From Burkholderia paludis (GTDB taxonomy: Bacteria; Pseudomonadota; Gammaproteobacteria; Burkholderiales; Burkholderiaceae): a stretch of 64,000 bases of DNA. The notes beneath the pieces are model-generated. The model was given only the letters and a program-made list of their open reading frames with translations. It was not told the DNA's origin and ran no database searches. Below, one piece after another: positions 53,994 to 63,359 of the stretch; positions within the stretch are counted from its first letter, which is position 1; each line of letters opens with the position of its first letter. The position numbers and the translations under genes were made by a program. The stretch is from the NCBI RefSeq assembly GCF_000732615.1, contig NZ_JPGL01000010.1:124001-188000 (forward strand), written 5' to 3'.

Positions 53994-56355
53994 ACCCGCG
54001 CGCGGCCCGCGCTCCGCTCCACGCGGCGGCATCGTCGCGCGCCTGCGCGCCGGCGCGGTCGCGTTGCTCGTCGACGTCGCGCTGTCGGTCGCGCTCTGCA
54101 CCCCGCGCGATGCCGACGCGCAGTTGCAGAACGCCGCCGCCGAGCCGTACCGGATCGGCGACGCATGGGGGCTGCGCATCGCGTCGCAGCTCGTCGAGCA
54201 TCCGCTCGCGCCGGGCCAGGCCGCGACGACGTTCGGGATCGGCGCGGCCGCCAGCGGCACCGTCGACCAGGACCTGTCGCTGCACGGCAACGCCGAACTG
54301 CGGCGCGGCCCGTCGGTCGTGAAGGCGGACGCGATCCACTACGACGCCGACACGGACATGACCGACGCGTACGGCCACGTGCTCGTGGTTCACGACGGCA
54401 ACGCGTTCGCCGGCCCCGACGCGCACCTGCAGCTCGACAGCTTCGCGGGAACGATGACGGCGCCCCACTACCGCTTCAACCTGACGGGCGGCTCGGGCTC
54501 CGGCACGCGGGTCGACCTGCTCGACGACACGCGCGAAGTGGTCTACGACGGCACGTACACGACGTGCCATTGCTCGGACGATCCGGCGTGGTATCTCCGG
54601 GCGTCGCGGCTCGATCTCGACAATGCGGCGGGTATCGGCGTCGCGCACGACGGCATCCTCTTCTTCGCGGGTGTGCCGGTGTTCGCGTCGCCGTGGATGT
54701 CGTTTCCGCTGAACGACGCGCGCAAGAGCGGCATCCTGCCGCCCACGTTCGCGATCAGCTCGACGAACGGCTATGACATCGCCGTCCCGATCTACTTCAA
54801 CCTGGCGCCCAACTACGACCTGACCGTCACGCCGCGGCTGATGACCAAGCGCGGCGCGATGCTGACGACCGACTACCGCTACCTGGGCTCGACCTATTCC
54901 GGCTCGCTGTCCGCCAGCGTACTGCCCGACGACGCGACGACGCACACCAACCGCTACTCGATCGCATTCCAGCACCGCGAGGACCTCGGCAACGGCTTCG
55001 CCGCGTACACGAACTACAACCGCGTGTCCGACGCGTCGGTCCCGTCGGATTTCTCGAGCGCCAACTCGCTCGTCGTCGGCTCGCAGACGCTGTTCCAGCA
55101 GGAGGCGGGCGTCACGTACAACCACGGCCCGTGGTCGGTGCTCGCTCGCGTGCAGAACTGGCAGTCGTTCACGACCACGCCGCCCTACAACCGCGAACCG
55201 GAGCTCAACGCGAAATACACGCGCTACGACGCCGGCGGCTTCGATTTCGGCGCCGATGTCGACGCGACGCGCTTCACGATCCCGACCGCCGATTCGACCG
55301 AAGGCAACCGGATGACGTTCGACACCTACGTCAGCTACCCGATCCTGTCGCCCGGCTGGTCGGTGATACCGAAGCTGCAGTGGCATGCGGCGTCGTACGA
55401 CCTGACGTCGATCGGCAGCGACGCACCGGCCGGCCAGCCGAAGAACTTCACCGTCAACGTGCCGACCGCGAGCCTCGACATGAGCGCCACGTTCGAGCGC
55501 GCGGTGCGGCTGTTCGGCGTCGACATGATCCAGACGCTCGAACCGAGGCTGTACTACGTCTATACGCCGTACCGCAACCAGACCTTCGCACCGGTGTTCG
55601 ACACCGCGCCGCTCGACTTCGGTCTCGCGGAGATCTTCACGAGCAACCGCTTCGTCGGCGGCGATCGCGTGAGCGACATGAACCGGCTGACGGCGGGCGT
55701 CACCACGCGCTTCATCGATGCCGGCAGCGGCGTCGAGCTGGCGCGCTTCGTGCTCGCGCAGGCGTACGACTTCCGTACGTCGCAGGTCACGATGCCGGGC
55801 GACACGCCGCCGACGGTCGGGCCGTCCAGCGTGATCGGCGGCGCGGCGCTCCATATCGGCGCCGGCCTCGAACTGCAGCAGGCGGCCGAATACAACCAGT
55901 CGAGCAACGAGCTGACCCAGGCCATGGCCGGCATCGACTGGAAGCCGGCCGACGGCAAGGTGATCAATCTCGCCTACCTGTATGCGCGCGCGAACGCGAC
56001 GCTCGACGACGAGCCCGAGAACCAGGTGCTGCTGTCCGCGCAATGGCCGCTCACGCATGCGCTGTCGGGCGTCGGCTCGGTCGACTACGACCTCGCCGCG
56101 CACCGGCTGGTGAGCGGGCTGCTCGGTTTCCAGTATGCGGCCGACTGCTGGGCCGTCAGCTTCGCGCTGCAGAAATACACCAACTACAACAGCACCACGT
56201 CGCCGACCACCGGGACGCGCGTGCTGGTGCAGTTGCAGCTCAACGGGCTGAGCCGCATCGACAACGGGCTATTGCAGCAATTCCGCGCGAGCGTGCCGGG
56301 GTATGCGACACCGGCGCTGCCCGCGCCGACGTCGCGCTTCACCGACTATCCGTAA
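53977..56355 (+). CDS. LptD paralogue (LPS assembly outer-membrane protein)
   Basis: 792 residues if it starts at TTG 53977, overlapping bamA by 17 bases; an ATG at 53920 gives an implausible start. Signal peptide AVALLVDVALSVALCTPRDADA. The periplasmic OstA-like part (VVKADAIHYDADTDMTDAYG, YDGTYTTCHCSDDPAWYLRA) and the barrel (KSGILPPTF, YLGSTYSG, AADCWAVSFALQKYTN) match LptD. The usual C-terminal double cysteine (CCW) is a single Cys (DCW) here, and the early Cys is missing from the mature N-terminus. LptD places lipopolysaccharide in the outer leaflet with LptE; this paralogue may serve another glycolipid or polysaccharide. Confidence 0.87.
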   Translation: MARRSEPARGPRSAPRGGIVARLRAGAVALLVDVALSVALCTPRDADAQLQNAAAEPYRIGDAWGLRIASQLVEHPLAPGQAATTFGIGAAASGTVDQDLSLHGNAELRRGPSVVKADAIHYDADTDMTDAYGHVLVVHDGNAFAGPDAHLQLDSFAGTMTAPHYRFNLTGGSGSGTRVDLLDDTREVVYDGTYTTCHCSDDPAWYLRASRLDLDNAAGIGVAHDGILFFAGVPVFASPWMSFPLNDARKSGILPPTFAISSTNGYDIAVPIYFNLAPNYDLTVTPRLMTKRGAMLTTDYRYLGSTYSGSLSASVLPDDATTHTNRYSIAFQHREDLGNGFAAYTNYNRVSDASVPSDFSSANSLVVGSQTLFQQEAGVTYNHGPWSVLARVQNWQSFTTTPPYNREPELNAKYTRYDAGGFDFGADVDATRFTIPTADSTEGNRMTFDTYVSYPILSPGWSVIPKLQWHAASYDLTSIGSDAPAGQPKNFTVNVPTASLDMSATFERAVRLFGVDMIQTLEPRLYYVYTPYRNQTFAPVFDTAPLDFGLAEIFTSNRFVGGDRVSDMNRLTAGVTTRFIDAGSGVELARFVLAQAYDFRTSQVTMPGDTPPTVGPSSVIGGAALHIGAGLELQQAAEYNQSSNELTQAMAGIDWKPADGKVINLAYLYARANATLDDEPENQVLLSAQWPLTHALSGVGSVDYDLAAHRLVSGLLGFQYAADCWAVSFALQKYTNYNSTTSPTTGTRVLVQLQLNGLSRIDNGLLQQFRASVPGYATPALPAPTSRFTDYP

Positions 56356-56375
56356 GCGGCTCGCGCGCCGCGCGC

Positions 56376-56684
56376 TCAACCCGCGCTGCGCTCGATCAGG
56401 AAACGCTCGCGACGGCCGCCCTTGATCCAGCCGGGCTCGCGGCCGCGTCCGTTCCAGGTCGCGCCGGTTTTCGGGTCGCGATACCTGGGCGCGGCGGCGG
56501 CCTTGCGGCCCCGCCTCGTTCCGGCGCCGGCCGAGCGGCCGAATATCTGGCTGGCGGTCAGCCCGTATTCGGCGACCCGGTTGCGAACCTCCTGTATCAC
56601 GTTCTCGAGTTCGGCGAGCCGCGCCTCCTCGACGCGCTTCATCAAAGCGTCGGCTTGCGCCTTCAATTCGCGATAACCGGACAT
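56376..56684 (-). CDS. H-NS-family nucleoid protein
   Basis: 102 residues from ATG 56684 with a strong GGAGGAAG site. The N-terminal coiled coil (MSGYRELKAQADALMKRVEE) supports oligomerisation and the C-terminus (YRDPKTGATWNGRGREPGWI) is the H-NS AT-hook-like DNA-binding motif as in BpH3 and HvrA proteins. It silences AT-rich DNA. It is convergent with the lptD paralogue and follows an FlhD-like gene; the nearby GC dips suggest that it could silence the polysaccharide genes here. Confidence 0.88.
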   Translation of the reverse strand: MSGYRELKAQADALMKRVEEARLAELENVIQEVRNRVAEYGLTASQIFGRSAGAGTRRGRKAAAAPRYRDPKTGATWNGRGREPGWIKGGRRERFLIERSAG

Positions 56685-56812
56685 GCACTTCCTCCATTGA
56701 TTCATGGCGTTTCAAAAGGACCGGACGAGCGCGGCAATACGACCGCCGTCGATGTGCGATGCAACATCGTGAAAAGCGCCGCCGGCCATCCATTAAAAAA
56801 ACAAAAAACGAT

Positions 56813-57046
56813 TCACGCGCGGCCCGGCGCGTTTTCACTGCGGAATTCGCAGAACAATTCGCCGCTTTCCGCAATCTCATCGATCTGCTGCTGCGTCAAT
56901 GCGGCGATGGACGCGGCGACGTCGTCCGGAATCCCCAATTGCCGCTTGCCCTGCTCGAAGTCGGTACGCAACATGCGTTGCGCAAGCACGAGATAGGCGC
57001 GGTTGAATTCCGCGATTGCATCGAAGATATCGCCGTGTCCGGTCAT
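56813..57046 (-). CDS. Orphan FlhD-family protein
   Basis: 77 residues from ATG 57046, GGGAG before it. IAEFNRAYLVLAQRMLRTDF, then LGIPDDVAASIAALTQQQID and EIAESGELFCEFR align well by eye with FlhD (VNLSYLLLAQRLI, LGISEEMATTLAALT, LAETNQLVCHFR), the flagellar master-regulator subunit. It covers only about 70% of FlhD and lacks the C-terminal helix that touches FlhC; no flhC is nearby. It may regulate another target, such as the divergent polysaccharide genes, with the H-NS protein 128 bases downstream. Confidence 0.78.
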   Translation of the reverse strand: MTGHGDIFDAIAEFNRAYLVLAQRMLRTDFEQGKRQLGIPDDVAASIAALTQQQIDEIAESGELFCEFRSENAPGRA

Positions 57047-57401
57047 GGCCGCTCCCGCGCGACGGCGGCGCCGCGGCCGCGATGCGCGGCGCCGCGACCG
57101 GCCCGTCCAGTAGTAGATGCCTGAATCTATGTCACGCGGCCGGCGTCATGCCGACAATTCCTAGATGGCATCCGACACACCGTAAAGCCGCCATTGCGTA
57201 TTCGAAACGCGCGATTCGCCTTTGTCGGAATCGACCTAGATTCGGTCACTCCCCCGAACCGGAATGTCCCTACGATTTTCCGACGGCGCGCGGATTCATT
57301 GACGCGCGGCACGACGCCGGCGAGCGACGACGGAATTCCCGCGCCGCCGCTTGCGCCCCGCATTGTTGTTCACAGCCCTGAACGGATGGAATTCGAAAAT
57401 C
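57047..57401. promoter_or_regulatory. Divergent control region between FlhD-like gene and galU
   Basis: 355 bases with no gene. It should carry promoters for both sides. A dyad CGATTC-N10-GAATCG lies at 57212-57233. GC is lower around 57130-57270 than in flanking genes, a likely H-NS target. No sigma factor motif was matched with confidence. Confidence 0.5.
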
Positions 57402-58286
57402 ATGTTGAAAGTGACGAAAGCCGTATTTCCGGTTGCCGGTCTCGGCACGCGATTTCTGCCTGCGACCAAGGCCAGCCCGAAGGAGATGCTGCCTGTCGTG
57501 GACAAGCCGCTCATTCAATACGCGGTCGAGGAAGCCATTGACGCCGGCATCACCGAAATGATCTTCGTGACCGGCCGCAGCAAGCGCGCGATCGAGGACC
57601 ACTTCGACAAATCCTACGAGATCGAGGCCGAACTCGAGGCGCGCGGCAAGGAAAAGCTGCTGTCGCTCGTGCGCAGCATCAAGCCGAGCCATGTCGACTG
57701 CTTCTACGTTCGCCAGGCCGAAGCGCTGGGGCTCGGCCACGCGGTGCTGTGCGCGGAAAAGCTGGTCGGCGACCAGCCGTTCGCGGTGATCCTCGCCGAC
57801 GACCTGCTCGACGGCCCGACGCCTGTGCTGCGCCAGATGATCGACGTCTTCGATCACTACCATGCGTCGGTGATCGGCGTGGAAGAGATCGCGCCCGAGG
57901 CGTCGAAGTCGTACGGCGTCATCGACGGCAAGCGCTGGGAAGACAACCTGTTCAAGCTGTCCGGAATCGTCGAGAAGCCGGAGCCCACGAAGGCGCCGTC
58001 GAATTTCGGCGTCGTCGGCCGCTACGTGCTCAAGCCGAAGGTGTTCGAACACCTGCGCGCGCTGCGTCCGGGCGCCGGCGGCGAATTGCAGCTGACGGAC
58101 GCGATCCAGTCGCTGCTGACCGACGAACAGGTGCTCGCGCATCGCTACGACGGCACGCGCTTCGATTGCGGCAGCAAGCTCGGCTATCTGAAGGCGACGG
58201 TCGAATTCGCGCTGCGCCACCCGGAAGTGGCCGCGGATTTCGAAAGCTTCCTGGCCACGCGCATGTCGGCGCTGCTGGCCGCCTGA
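57402..58286 (+). CDS. galU: UTP-glucose-1-phosphate uridylyltransferase
   Basis: 294 residues ([20 protein letters not shown] then [20 protein letters not shown]), the exact GalU nucleotide-binding signature. Later motifs [51 protein letters not shown] and [13 protein letters not shown] confirm it. It makes UDP-glucose for polysaccharides and LPS. Second copies near capsule clusters are common in Burkholderia. The next gene (PAP2) starts 25 bases later, so these form the head of an operon. Confidence 0.95.
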   Translation: MLKVTKAVFPVAGLGTRFLPATKASPKEMLPVVDKPLIQYAVEEAIDAGITEMIFVTGRSKRAIEDHFDKSYEIEAELEARGKEKLLSLVRSIKPSHVDCFYVRQAEALGLGHAVLCAEKLVGDQPFAVILADDLLDGPTPVLRQMIDVFDHYHASVIGVEEIAPEASKSYGVIDGKRWEDNLFKLSGIVEKPEPTKAPSNFGVVGRYVLKPKVFEHLRALRPGAGGELQLTDAIQSLLTDEQVLAHRYDGTRFDCGSKLGYLKATVEFALRHPEVAADFESFLATRMSALLAA

Positions 58287-58311
58287 GCGCATAGCCGCCG
58301 GGAGCCCGTTC

Positions 58312-58899
58312 ATGTGGGTGGCCGTCAGCGATCTCGGCGATGCGGCGGTGACGCTGCCGCTTGCCGTCGCGTGCATCGGCTGGCTGACGCGGTCGAACGC
58401 CGGGCGGCATGGGGCGGCCGCGTGGACGCTGATGCTTGCCGCGGGCATGGCGCTGGTCGGCGCCACCAAGACGCTGTACGCCGGCTGCGGCATCCAGATC
58501 CGCGCGATCGACTTCCGCGTGATCAGCGGACACACGATGCTGGCGGCGGCGGTATGGCCGATGACCTGCGCGCTCGCGCTGGCCGGCTGCGCGCGGTTGC
58601 GGCCCGGCGCGTCGCTCGCGCTCGGGCTGGCGCTCGGCGCGCTGATCGGCGTCGCGCGCGTGATCGACGACGCGCATACGCCGTCGGAAGTCGTCGCCGG
58701 CTGGATCGTCGGCTCGGCGGTCGCGCTGTCGTTCGTGCGGCGGCATGGCGCGCCGCGCATCGCGCCCCGGTATCGGCTGCTCGCCGCCGCGTCGCTGCTT
58801 GCCGTGTCGGCCGTCGCGTATGGACATCACGCGCCGATCCAGGCGGCGATCGAACTGTACTCGCCGTTTCTGTGCGGACGCTACGCGATGCCGCCTTGA
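58312..58899 (+). CDS. PAP2-family membrane phosphatase
   Basis: 195 residues with about five membrane helices. The PAP2 motifs are KTLYAGCG (Lys53), ISGHT (residues 71-75) and RVIDDAHTPSEVVAGW (Arg116, His122), with the usual final Asp replaced by Glu126. Members dephosphorylate undecaprenyl pyrophosphate, lipid phosphates or sugar-lipid phosphates. Position between galU and a polymerase-like gene suggests recycling of the undecaprenyl carrier for the polysaccharide. Confidence 0.8.
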   Translation: MWVAVSDLGDAAVTLPLAVACIGWLTRSNAGRHGAAAWTLMLAAGMALVGATKTLYAGCGIQIRAIDFRVISGHTMLAAAVWPMTCALALAGCARLRPGASLALGLALGALIGVARVIDDAHTPSEVVAGWIVGSAVALSFVRRHGAPRIAPRYRLLAAASLLAVSAVAYGHHAPIQAAIELYSPFLCGRYAMPP

Positions 58900-59232
58900 C
58901 GGTCGCGGCCCCGGACGGCCCCGGGCGGCCGCGCCGCGCGGCGCCCGCCCGGCCCGCCGGAGCGCACCCGCACCGGCGCCCTCCGCGGGACGGACCCTGC
59001 CGGAAACCGACAGAACCCCGCCGCGATCGGACGGCCGCGTTCGCCCCGCCGCCCGGCCGTCTATGCTTGATCGCCGGAACCGCTTCGTGCCGAACGACGC
59101 GCGCGTTCCGCGTGCGAACCGGCGAGCCGGCGCTGCCCGGCAGCCATGCCGCCCGCGTCGCACGGCACCTCGCCGCGCGGCGCCGCAACGGCCGTCACGC
59201 GGCGCATCCGCACTCTCCGATCGGGCGCATGC
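58900..59232. other. Intergenic, no gene seen
   Basis: About 330 bases between PAP2 and polymerase-like genes. Only artefact frames are present; the polymerase gene may have its own promoter here. Confidence 0.45.
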
Positions 59233-60426
59233 ATGTCGACCTTGCTATTTTCAGCCAGCGTATTGTTCTTCTCCCTCAATGCGTTCAGCGTACGGGCAAC
59301 CTTCGCCGCGTATTTCCTGCTGTGCGCGCTCGCCTTTCTCCGGGCGCCGACCCTGACGACGCGCCAGCGGCACCTGTTTCCGGTGTGCACGTACTGGCTG
59401 ATCAGCACCTGCGTCGCGTTCATCCTGTCCGCGTTCGGCGATTTCTACCTGAACTTCTACATCAAGTTCGTGCTGATCCAGACGTATATCGCACTGAGCT
59501 ACTGGATGTTCGCCGGCGGCGTGCTCACGCGGCATTCGCTCGACACGGCGTGCCGGACGCTCATCTACGTCCACGCCGCGTTCTTCACGTTTCAGCTCGT
59601 CTTCTACCTCGCGACGGGCCACTTCATCGACTTCGACAGCTATGTCCGCGAATCCGATTCCGAAGCGCTCTACGCGACCAAGGCACTCAGCGACAGCCTG
59701 ATTTCGATCCGTGCGCTGGGCCTGTATTCCGAACCGTCCTTCTATGCAATGACCGTCGTCCCGAGCGCGGTGATCCTGCTGCTGTCGCAGCGGCGCGTCA
59801 CGCTCGCGCCGGTGGTCGCGTTCGCCACCGCGCTGCTGAGCTTCTCGATCGCCTCGATGGTCGTGTGCGCGGCGCTGTGCGGGCTGCACGTCCTCGCCGG
59901 GCGCGGGCGGATCGGGGCCCGGATCGCCGTCGTCGCCGTCGCGCTGGCGTGCGTCCCGTGGCTCTACGGCGTGTACGACCAGCGCGTCAACCAGTCCGTC
60001 GACTACGACGCGGTGGGCAGCCGCACGCTCGTGCTGACCGAACTGACCGAGCGCGACGTCGTCGCCGGCGTGTTCGGCGGCGGCCTGTTCTGGGACGAAC
60101 GCAACAACGTCGGGAAAACCCATCTGCGCGGCTACCAGGTGCGGGACAGCTCGTTCTACATCTACCTCGTGTTCGCGGCGGGCGCCGCCGGGTCCGTCGC
60201 GTTCATCGGCACGCTGTTCGTGCTGTTTCGCCGCCGGGGCAGGCGGAAATACCTGTTGTATCTGCTGCCGATCCTGCTGTTCAAGTATCACGTCCTCTAT
60301 GGCATGCTCTGGCTCACCATCCTGCTGTTCGTCGTGCTGGCCGACCAGGACGCGCCACGCAGGCGCGCCGCCGCGCGCCCGCACCCGGGCGCATTCGGCG
60401 GCAAACCGCTGGCAAACATGACATGA
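59233..60426 (+). CDS. Wzy/O-antigen polymerase-like membrane protein
   Basis: 397 residues, about 10-12 membrane helices, from ATG 59233 (MSTLLFSASVLFFSLNAFSV). A large hydrophilic loop (HFIDFDSYVRESDSEALYAT) and a second (VNQSVDYDAVGSRTLVLTEL) in the region where Wzy and WaaL carry their catalytic loops, plus short helical runs with Gly/Phe. No sequence signature is firm because the family is very divergent. In a Kdo/UDP-sugar cluster it most probably polymerises polysaccharide repeat units. It is ATGA-linked to the next gene. Confidence 0.62.
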   Translation: MSTLLFSASVLFFSLNAFSVRATFAAYFLLCALAFLRAPTLTTRQRHLFPVCTYWLISTCVAFILSAFGDFYLNFYIKFVLIQTYIALSYWMFAGGVLTRHSLDTACRTLIYVHAAFFTFQLVFYLATGHFIDFDSYVRESDSEALYATKALSDSLISIRALGLYSEPSFYAMTVVPSAVILLLSQRRVTLAPVVAFATALLSFSIASMVVCAALCGLHVLAGRGRIGARIAVVAVALACVPWLYGVYDQRVNQSVDYDAVGSRTLVLTELTERDVVAGVFGGGLFWDERNNVGKTHLRGYQVRDSSFYIYLVFAAGAAGSVAFIGTLFVLFRRRGRRKYLLYLLPILLFKYHVLYGMLWLTILLFVVLADQDAPRRRAAARPHPGAFGGKPLANMT

Positions 60427-61631
60427 CCACATTTCCGTACCTGCCGAAGCTGGCCGCGATGAAGCGGCCGATCCTCGCGGCGCTGTGCGCGTACTGCACG
60501 GCGACGGCCTCGAACGCCGCGCCCGCGCCGGCACCCGTGCCGCCGGGCCAGATCGTCGCGCACAGCCGGGCGGCCACGCGCGTCTATCTCGGCTCGCCGT
60601 CGCTGGCCGTGCTGCCGAACGGCGACTACGTCGCGACCTGCGACACGTTCGGCCCCGCCGCCGCGCAAAACCGCGTGTCCGTCTTCACGTCGCACGACAA
60701 GGGCGCGACCTGGTCGAAGCTCGACGACGTGCCGGACCAGTACTGGTCGTCGCTGTTCGTGCTGCGCGGCGCGCTGTACCTGATGGGCACCAACCGCTCG
60801 ATGGGCACGCCGTCGATTCGCCGCTCCGACGACGGCGGCGCGACCTGGACCACGCCGGTCGACGCCGCCACCGGGCTGCTGCCGTATGCGGGCCGCTATA
60901 TCACCGGGCCGGTGCCGGTTCTCGTCGATCGCGGGCGGGTCTGGCGCGCGTACGAAAGCGTCGAGGACGGCGACCTGCGCGCGCTGGTGATGTCCGCGCC
61001 CGCCGATCGCGATCTGCTCGACGCGCGCAACTGGCGTGCGTCCGTCCATCTGCCGTCGGACCGGCGCTGGCTCGACGGCCGCTTCGAGTCGTGGGAGGAA
61101 GGCAACGTCGTCGGCAGGCCCGGCGCGGCGCCGGCCGTCATGCTGCGCGTGAACACCGACAACGGCCCGGAGAAGGCCGCGCTGGTCGCGACGGGCGAGG
61201 ACGGCCGGACGCTGTCGTTCGACCCGGCGCGCGATTTCGTCGACCTGCCCGGCGCCGGCAAGAAATTCACGATCCGCTTCGACCCGCGCTCGAAGCAGTA
61301 CTGGACGATCACGAACGCGGTGCCGAAGAGCGTCGGGCGGGCGAACCTCGAGCGCGTGCGCAACACGCTGGTGCTGCTGTCCTCGCCCGATCTCAGGCAG
61401 TGGACCGCCCGGCGGGTCGTGCTGCAACACGCCGACGTGAAGCGGCACGGTTTCCAGTACGTCGACTGGCAATTCGACGGCGACGACCTGATCGCGGTGC
61501 TCCGCGTGGCGTTCGACGATCCGGAAGGCGGCGCGGCGAGCCAGCACGACTCGAATTTCATCACGTTCCTGCGCGTGCCGCGCTTCCGCCAGGACGCCGC
61601 GCCGAGGGCGCTGACGCAGAGCCTGCAGTAG
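60423..61631 (+). CDS. Secreted sialidase-fold (BNR/Asp-box) protein
   Basis: 402 residues with a signal peptide (MKRPILAALCAYCTATASNA from residue 13, ends AAPAPA). Two Asp-box motifs SHDKGATW (residues 90-97) and SDDGGATW (135-142) mark a six-bladed beta-propeller of the sialidase superfamily; blades are visible at SLAVLPNGDYVATCDTF and VLRVAFDDPEGGAASQHDSN. No Arg triad was mapped. Known relatives hydrolyse sialic acid or, in some Gram-negatives, Kdo; since this cluster makes CMP-Kdo, a Kdo-glycoside hydrolase or lyase is plausible. Its start overlaps the polymerase stop. Confidence 0.7.
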   Translation: MTTFPYLPKLAAMKRPILAALCAYCTATASNAAPAPAPVPPGQIVAHSRAATRVYLGSPSLAVLPNGDYVATCDTFGPAAAQNRVSVFTSHDKGATWSKLDDVPDQYWSSLFVLRGALYLMGTNRSMGTPSIRRSDDGGATWTTPVDAATGLLPYAGRYITGPVPVLVDRGRVWRAYESVEDGDLRALVMSAPADRDLLDARNWRASVHLPSDRRWLDGRFESWEEGNVVGRPGAAPAVMLRVNTDNGPEKAALVATGEDGRTLSFDPARDFVDLPGAGKKFTIRFDPRSKQYWTITNAVPKSVGRANLERVRNTLVLLSSPDLRQWTARRVVLQHADVKRHGFQYVDWQFDGDDLIAVLRVAFDDPEGGAASQHDSNFITFLRVPRFRQDAAPRALTQSLQ

Positions 61632-61648
61632 CGCGGCCGCCGCCGCGC
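61631..61648. terminator. Hairpin between convergent operons
   Basis: Arms GCGCGGC (61631-61637) and GCCGCGC (61642-61648) with a 4-base loop, exactly between the stop codons of the sialidase-like gene and the kdsD-like gene. Probably bidirectional; no U run. Confidence 0.5.
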
Positions 61649-62584
61649 CTACTTCTTGAAGACGCCGACGATGTGCGCGCCGTCGGAGACGAGCAGCGCG
61701 CCGATGCGCTGCTGCTGCATCAGCAGCAATGCGTCCTCCACCCGCGTGCCGGGCGGCACCGTGGACGGCTCGACCGACATCATGTCGGCCGCCGTGCGCC
61801 GCAGCACGGCGTCGCCGTGCCGCTCGATCGCGCGGCGCACGTCGCCGTCGGTCACGATGCCCCAGCCGGCCTCGCGCTTCACGATCGCGAGGCCCAGCCG
61901 CCCGCGCGTCATCGCATCCAGCACGTCGAGCGCCGACGTCTCCTCCGTCACGAACGGCAGATCCCCGCACGCCATTTCGTCGTCGACCGTGGACAGCAGC
62001 CGGCGGCCGAGCGAGCCGCCCGGGTGGAAGCGCGCGAAGTGCTCGGGCTGGAAACCACGCGCGCGCATCAGCGTCACGGCCAGCGCATCGCCCATCGCGA
62101 GCGTCGCCGTGGTCGACGCGGTCGGCGCCAGTTGCAGCGGACAGGCCTCGCGCTCGACGCCGATGTCGAGATGGATCCGCGCGGCGCACGCGAGCGTCGA
62201 CGACGGATTGCCGGTCAGCGCGATCAGGTCGTTGCCGTTGTTGCGCAGGAACGGAATCAGCTTGATCACCTCGTCCGTTTCTCCCGAATTCGAGATCGCG
62301 AGAAACGCGTCGTCCGGCGTCACCATGCCGAGATCGCCGTGATAGGCCTCGCCCGGATGCATGAAGAAAGCGGGCGTACCCGTGCTCGACAGCGTCGCGG
62401 CGATCTTCCGGCCGACGATGCCGGACTTGCCCATGCCGCACACGACGACGCGGCCGCGCGAGCCGAGGATGGTCTCGACCGCCGCGTCGAAATTCGCGTC
62501 GAGACGCGCGGCGACGCCGGCCAATGCCCGCGACTCGATCTCGAAGACCTGCCGGGCGGATTCAATATGGTTATGTCGCATCAT
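61649..62584 (-). CDS. kdsD: Arabinose-5-phosphate isomerase (KdsD/KpsF type)
   Basis: 311 residues from ATG 62584 (a second ATG at 62581). SIS domain: [54 protein letters not shown] and [11 protein letters not shown]; then CBS pairs from about residue 200 ([41 protein letters not shown]). The enzyme turns ribulose 5-phosphate into arabinose 5-phosphate, the first Kdo step. Its start overlaps the kdsB stop. Relatives in capsule loci are called KpsF. Confidence 0.92.
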   Translation of the reverse strand: MMRHNHIESARQVFEIESRALAGVAARLDANFDAAVETILGSRGRVVVCGMGKSGIVGRKIAATLSSTGTPAFFMHPGEAYHGDLGMVTPDDAFLAISNSGETDEVIKLIPFLRNNGNDLIALTGNPSSTLACAARIHLDIGVEREACPLQLAPTASTTATLAMGDALAVTLMRARGFQPEHFARFHPGGSLGRRLLSTVDDEMACGDLPFVTEETSALDVLDAMTRGRLGLAIVKREAGWGIVTDGDVRRAIERHGDAVLRRTAADMMSVEPSTVPPGTRVEDALLLMQQQRIGALLVSDGAHIVGVFKK

Positions 62585-63359
62585 GGGTATGTCGTTTGAG
62601 GAAGGAGACGACGCGCGCGACGTCGTCGGGCGTATCGACACCGGCCGGCGGCGCATCGGGCCAGCGCATCACGTCGATCGGCATGCCGAGCCACAGCGCG
62701 CGCAACTGCTCCAGTTTTTCAAGCTGCTCCAGCTCGCACTGCGCCGTGCCCGCGAGCACCTGCAACGCCTTATTCGAATAACCGTAGAGACCGATGTGCC
62801 GCAGGAACCCGCCGCCGTCCACGGCCGCCGGCCGGCCGTCGCGACAGAACGGGATCGCCGCGCGCGAGAAGTACAGCGCGCGGCCGCGCCGATCGACGAC
62901 GAGCTTGACGATGCCCGGATCGTCGAGCTGCGCGGCCTCGTCGACCGGGCACGCCGCCGTCGCGACGCCGAGGTCCGGCTGCGCGGCGCAAAAGGCCGCG
63001 AAGGCCTTCAGCAGCGCGCCGGGCACGAGCGGTTCGTCGCCCTGCACGTTGAGCACCGCGTCGCCGGCGGGCCAGCCGGCCGCGCGCGCGACTTCCGCCG
63101 CGCGGTCGGTGCCGGACGCGTGATGCGCGCCGGTCATCGCGAAACGGATGCCGCGCGCGTCGAGCACCTCCGCGATGCGCGCGTCGTCGATCGCGACGAC
63201 GATGTCCGCGCCGGGCAGCGCGCCGCTCACGCGCGCATGCACGCGGACGATCATCGGTTCGCCGCCGAGGTCGACGAGCGGCTTGCCCGGCAGGCGCGTC
63301 GAGCCGTATCGGGCCGGAATCACGACATGCACCGGCCGCCCGTTATTGAATGACGTCAC
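62571..63359 (-). CDS. kdsB: CMP-Kdo synthetase (3-deoxy-manno-octulosonate cytidylyltransferase)
   Basis: 262 residues from GTG 63359. [26 protein letters not shown]-like [25 protein letters not shown] and [14 protein letters not shown] are KdsB motifs. It activates Kdo as CMP-Kdo, needed by lipid A and capsule Kdo transferases. It starts 17 bases inside the kdsC end and finishes overlapping kdsD, a tightly packed operon. This cluster sits outside the usual chromosomal context of kdsB, so it is likely a second copy. Confidence 0.93.
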   Translation of the reverse strand: MTSFNNGRPVHVVIPARYGSTRLPGKPLVDLGGEPMIVRVHARVSGALPGADIVVAIDDARIAEVLDARGIRFAMTGAHHASGTDRAAEVARAAGWPAGDAVLNVQGDEPLVPGALLKAFAAFCAAQPDLGVATAACPVDEAAQLDDPGIVKLVVDRRGRALYFSRAAIPFCRDGRPAAVDGGGFLRHIGLYGYSNKALQVLAGTAQCELEQLEKLEQLRALWLGMPIDVMRWPDAPPAGVDTPDDVARVVSFLKRHTHDAT

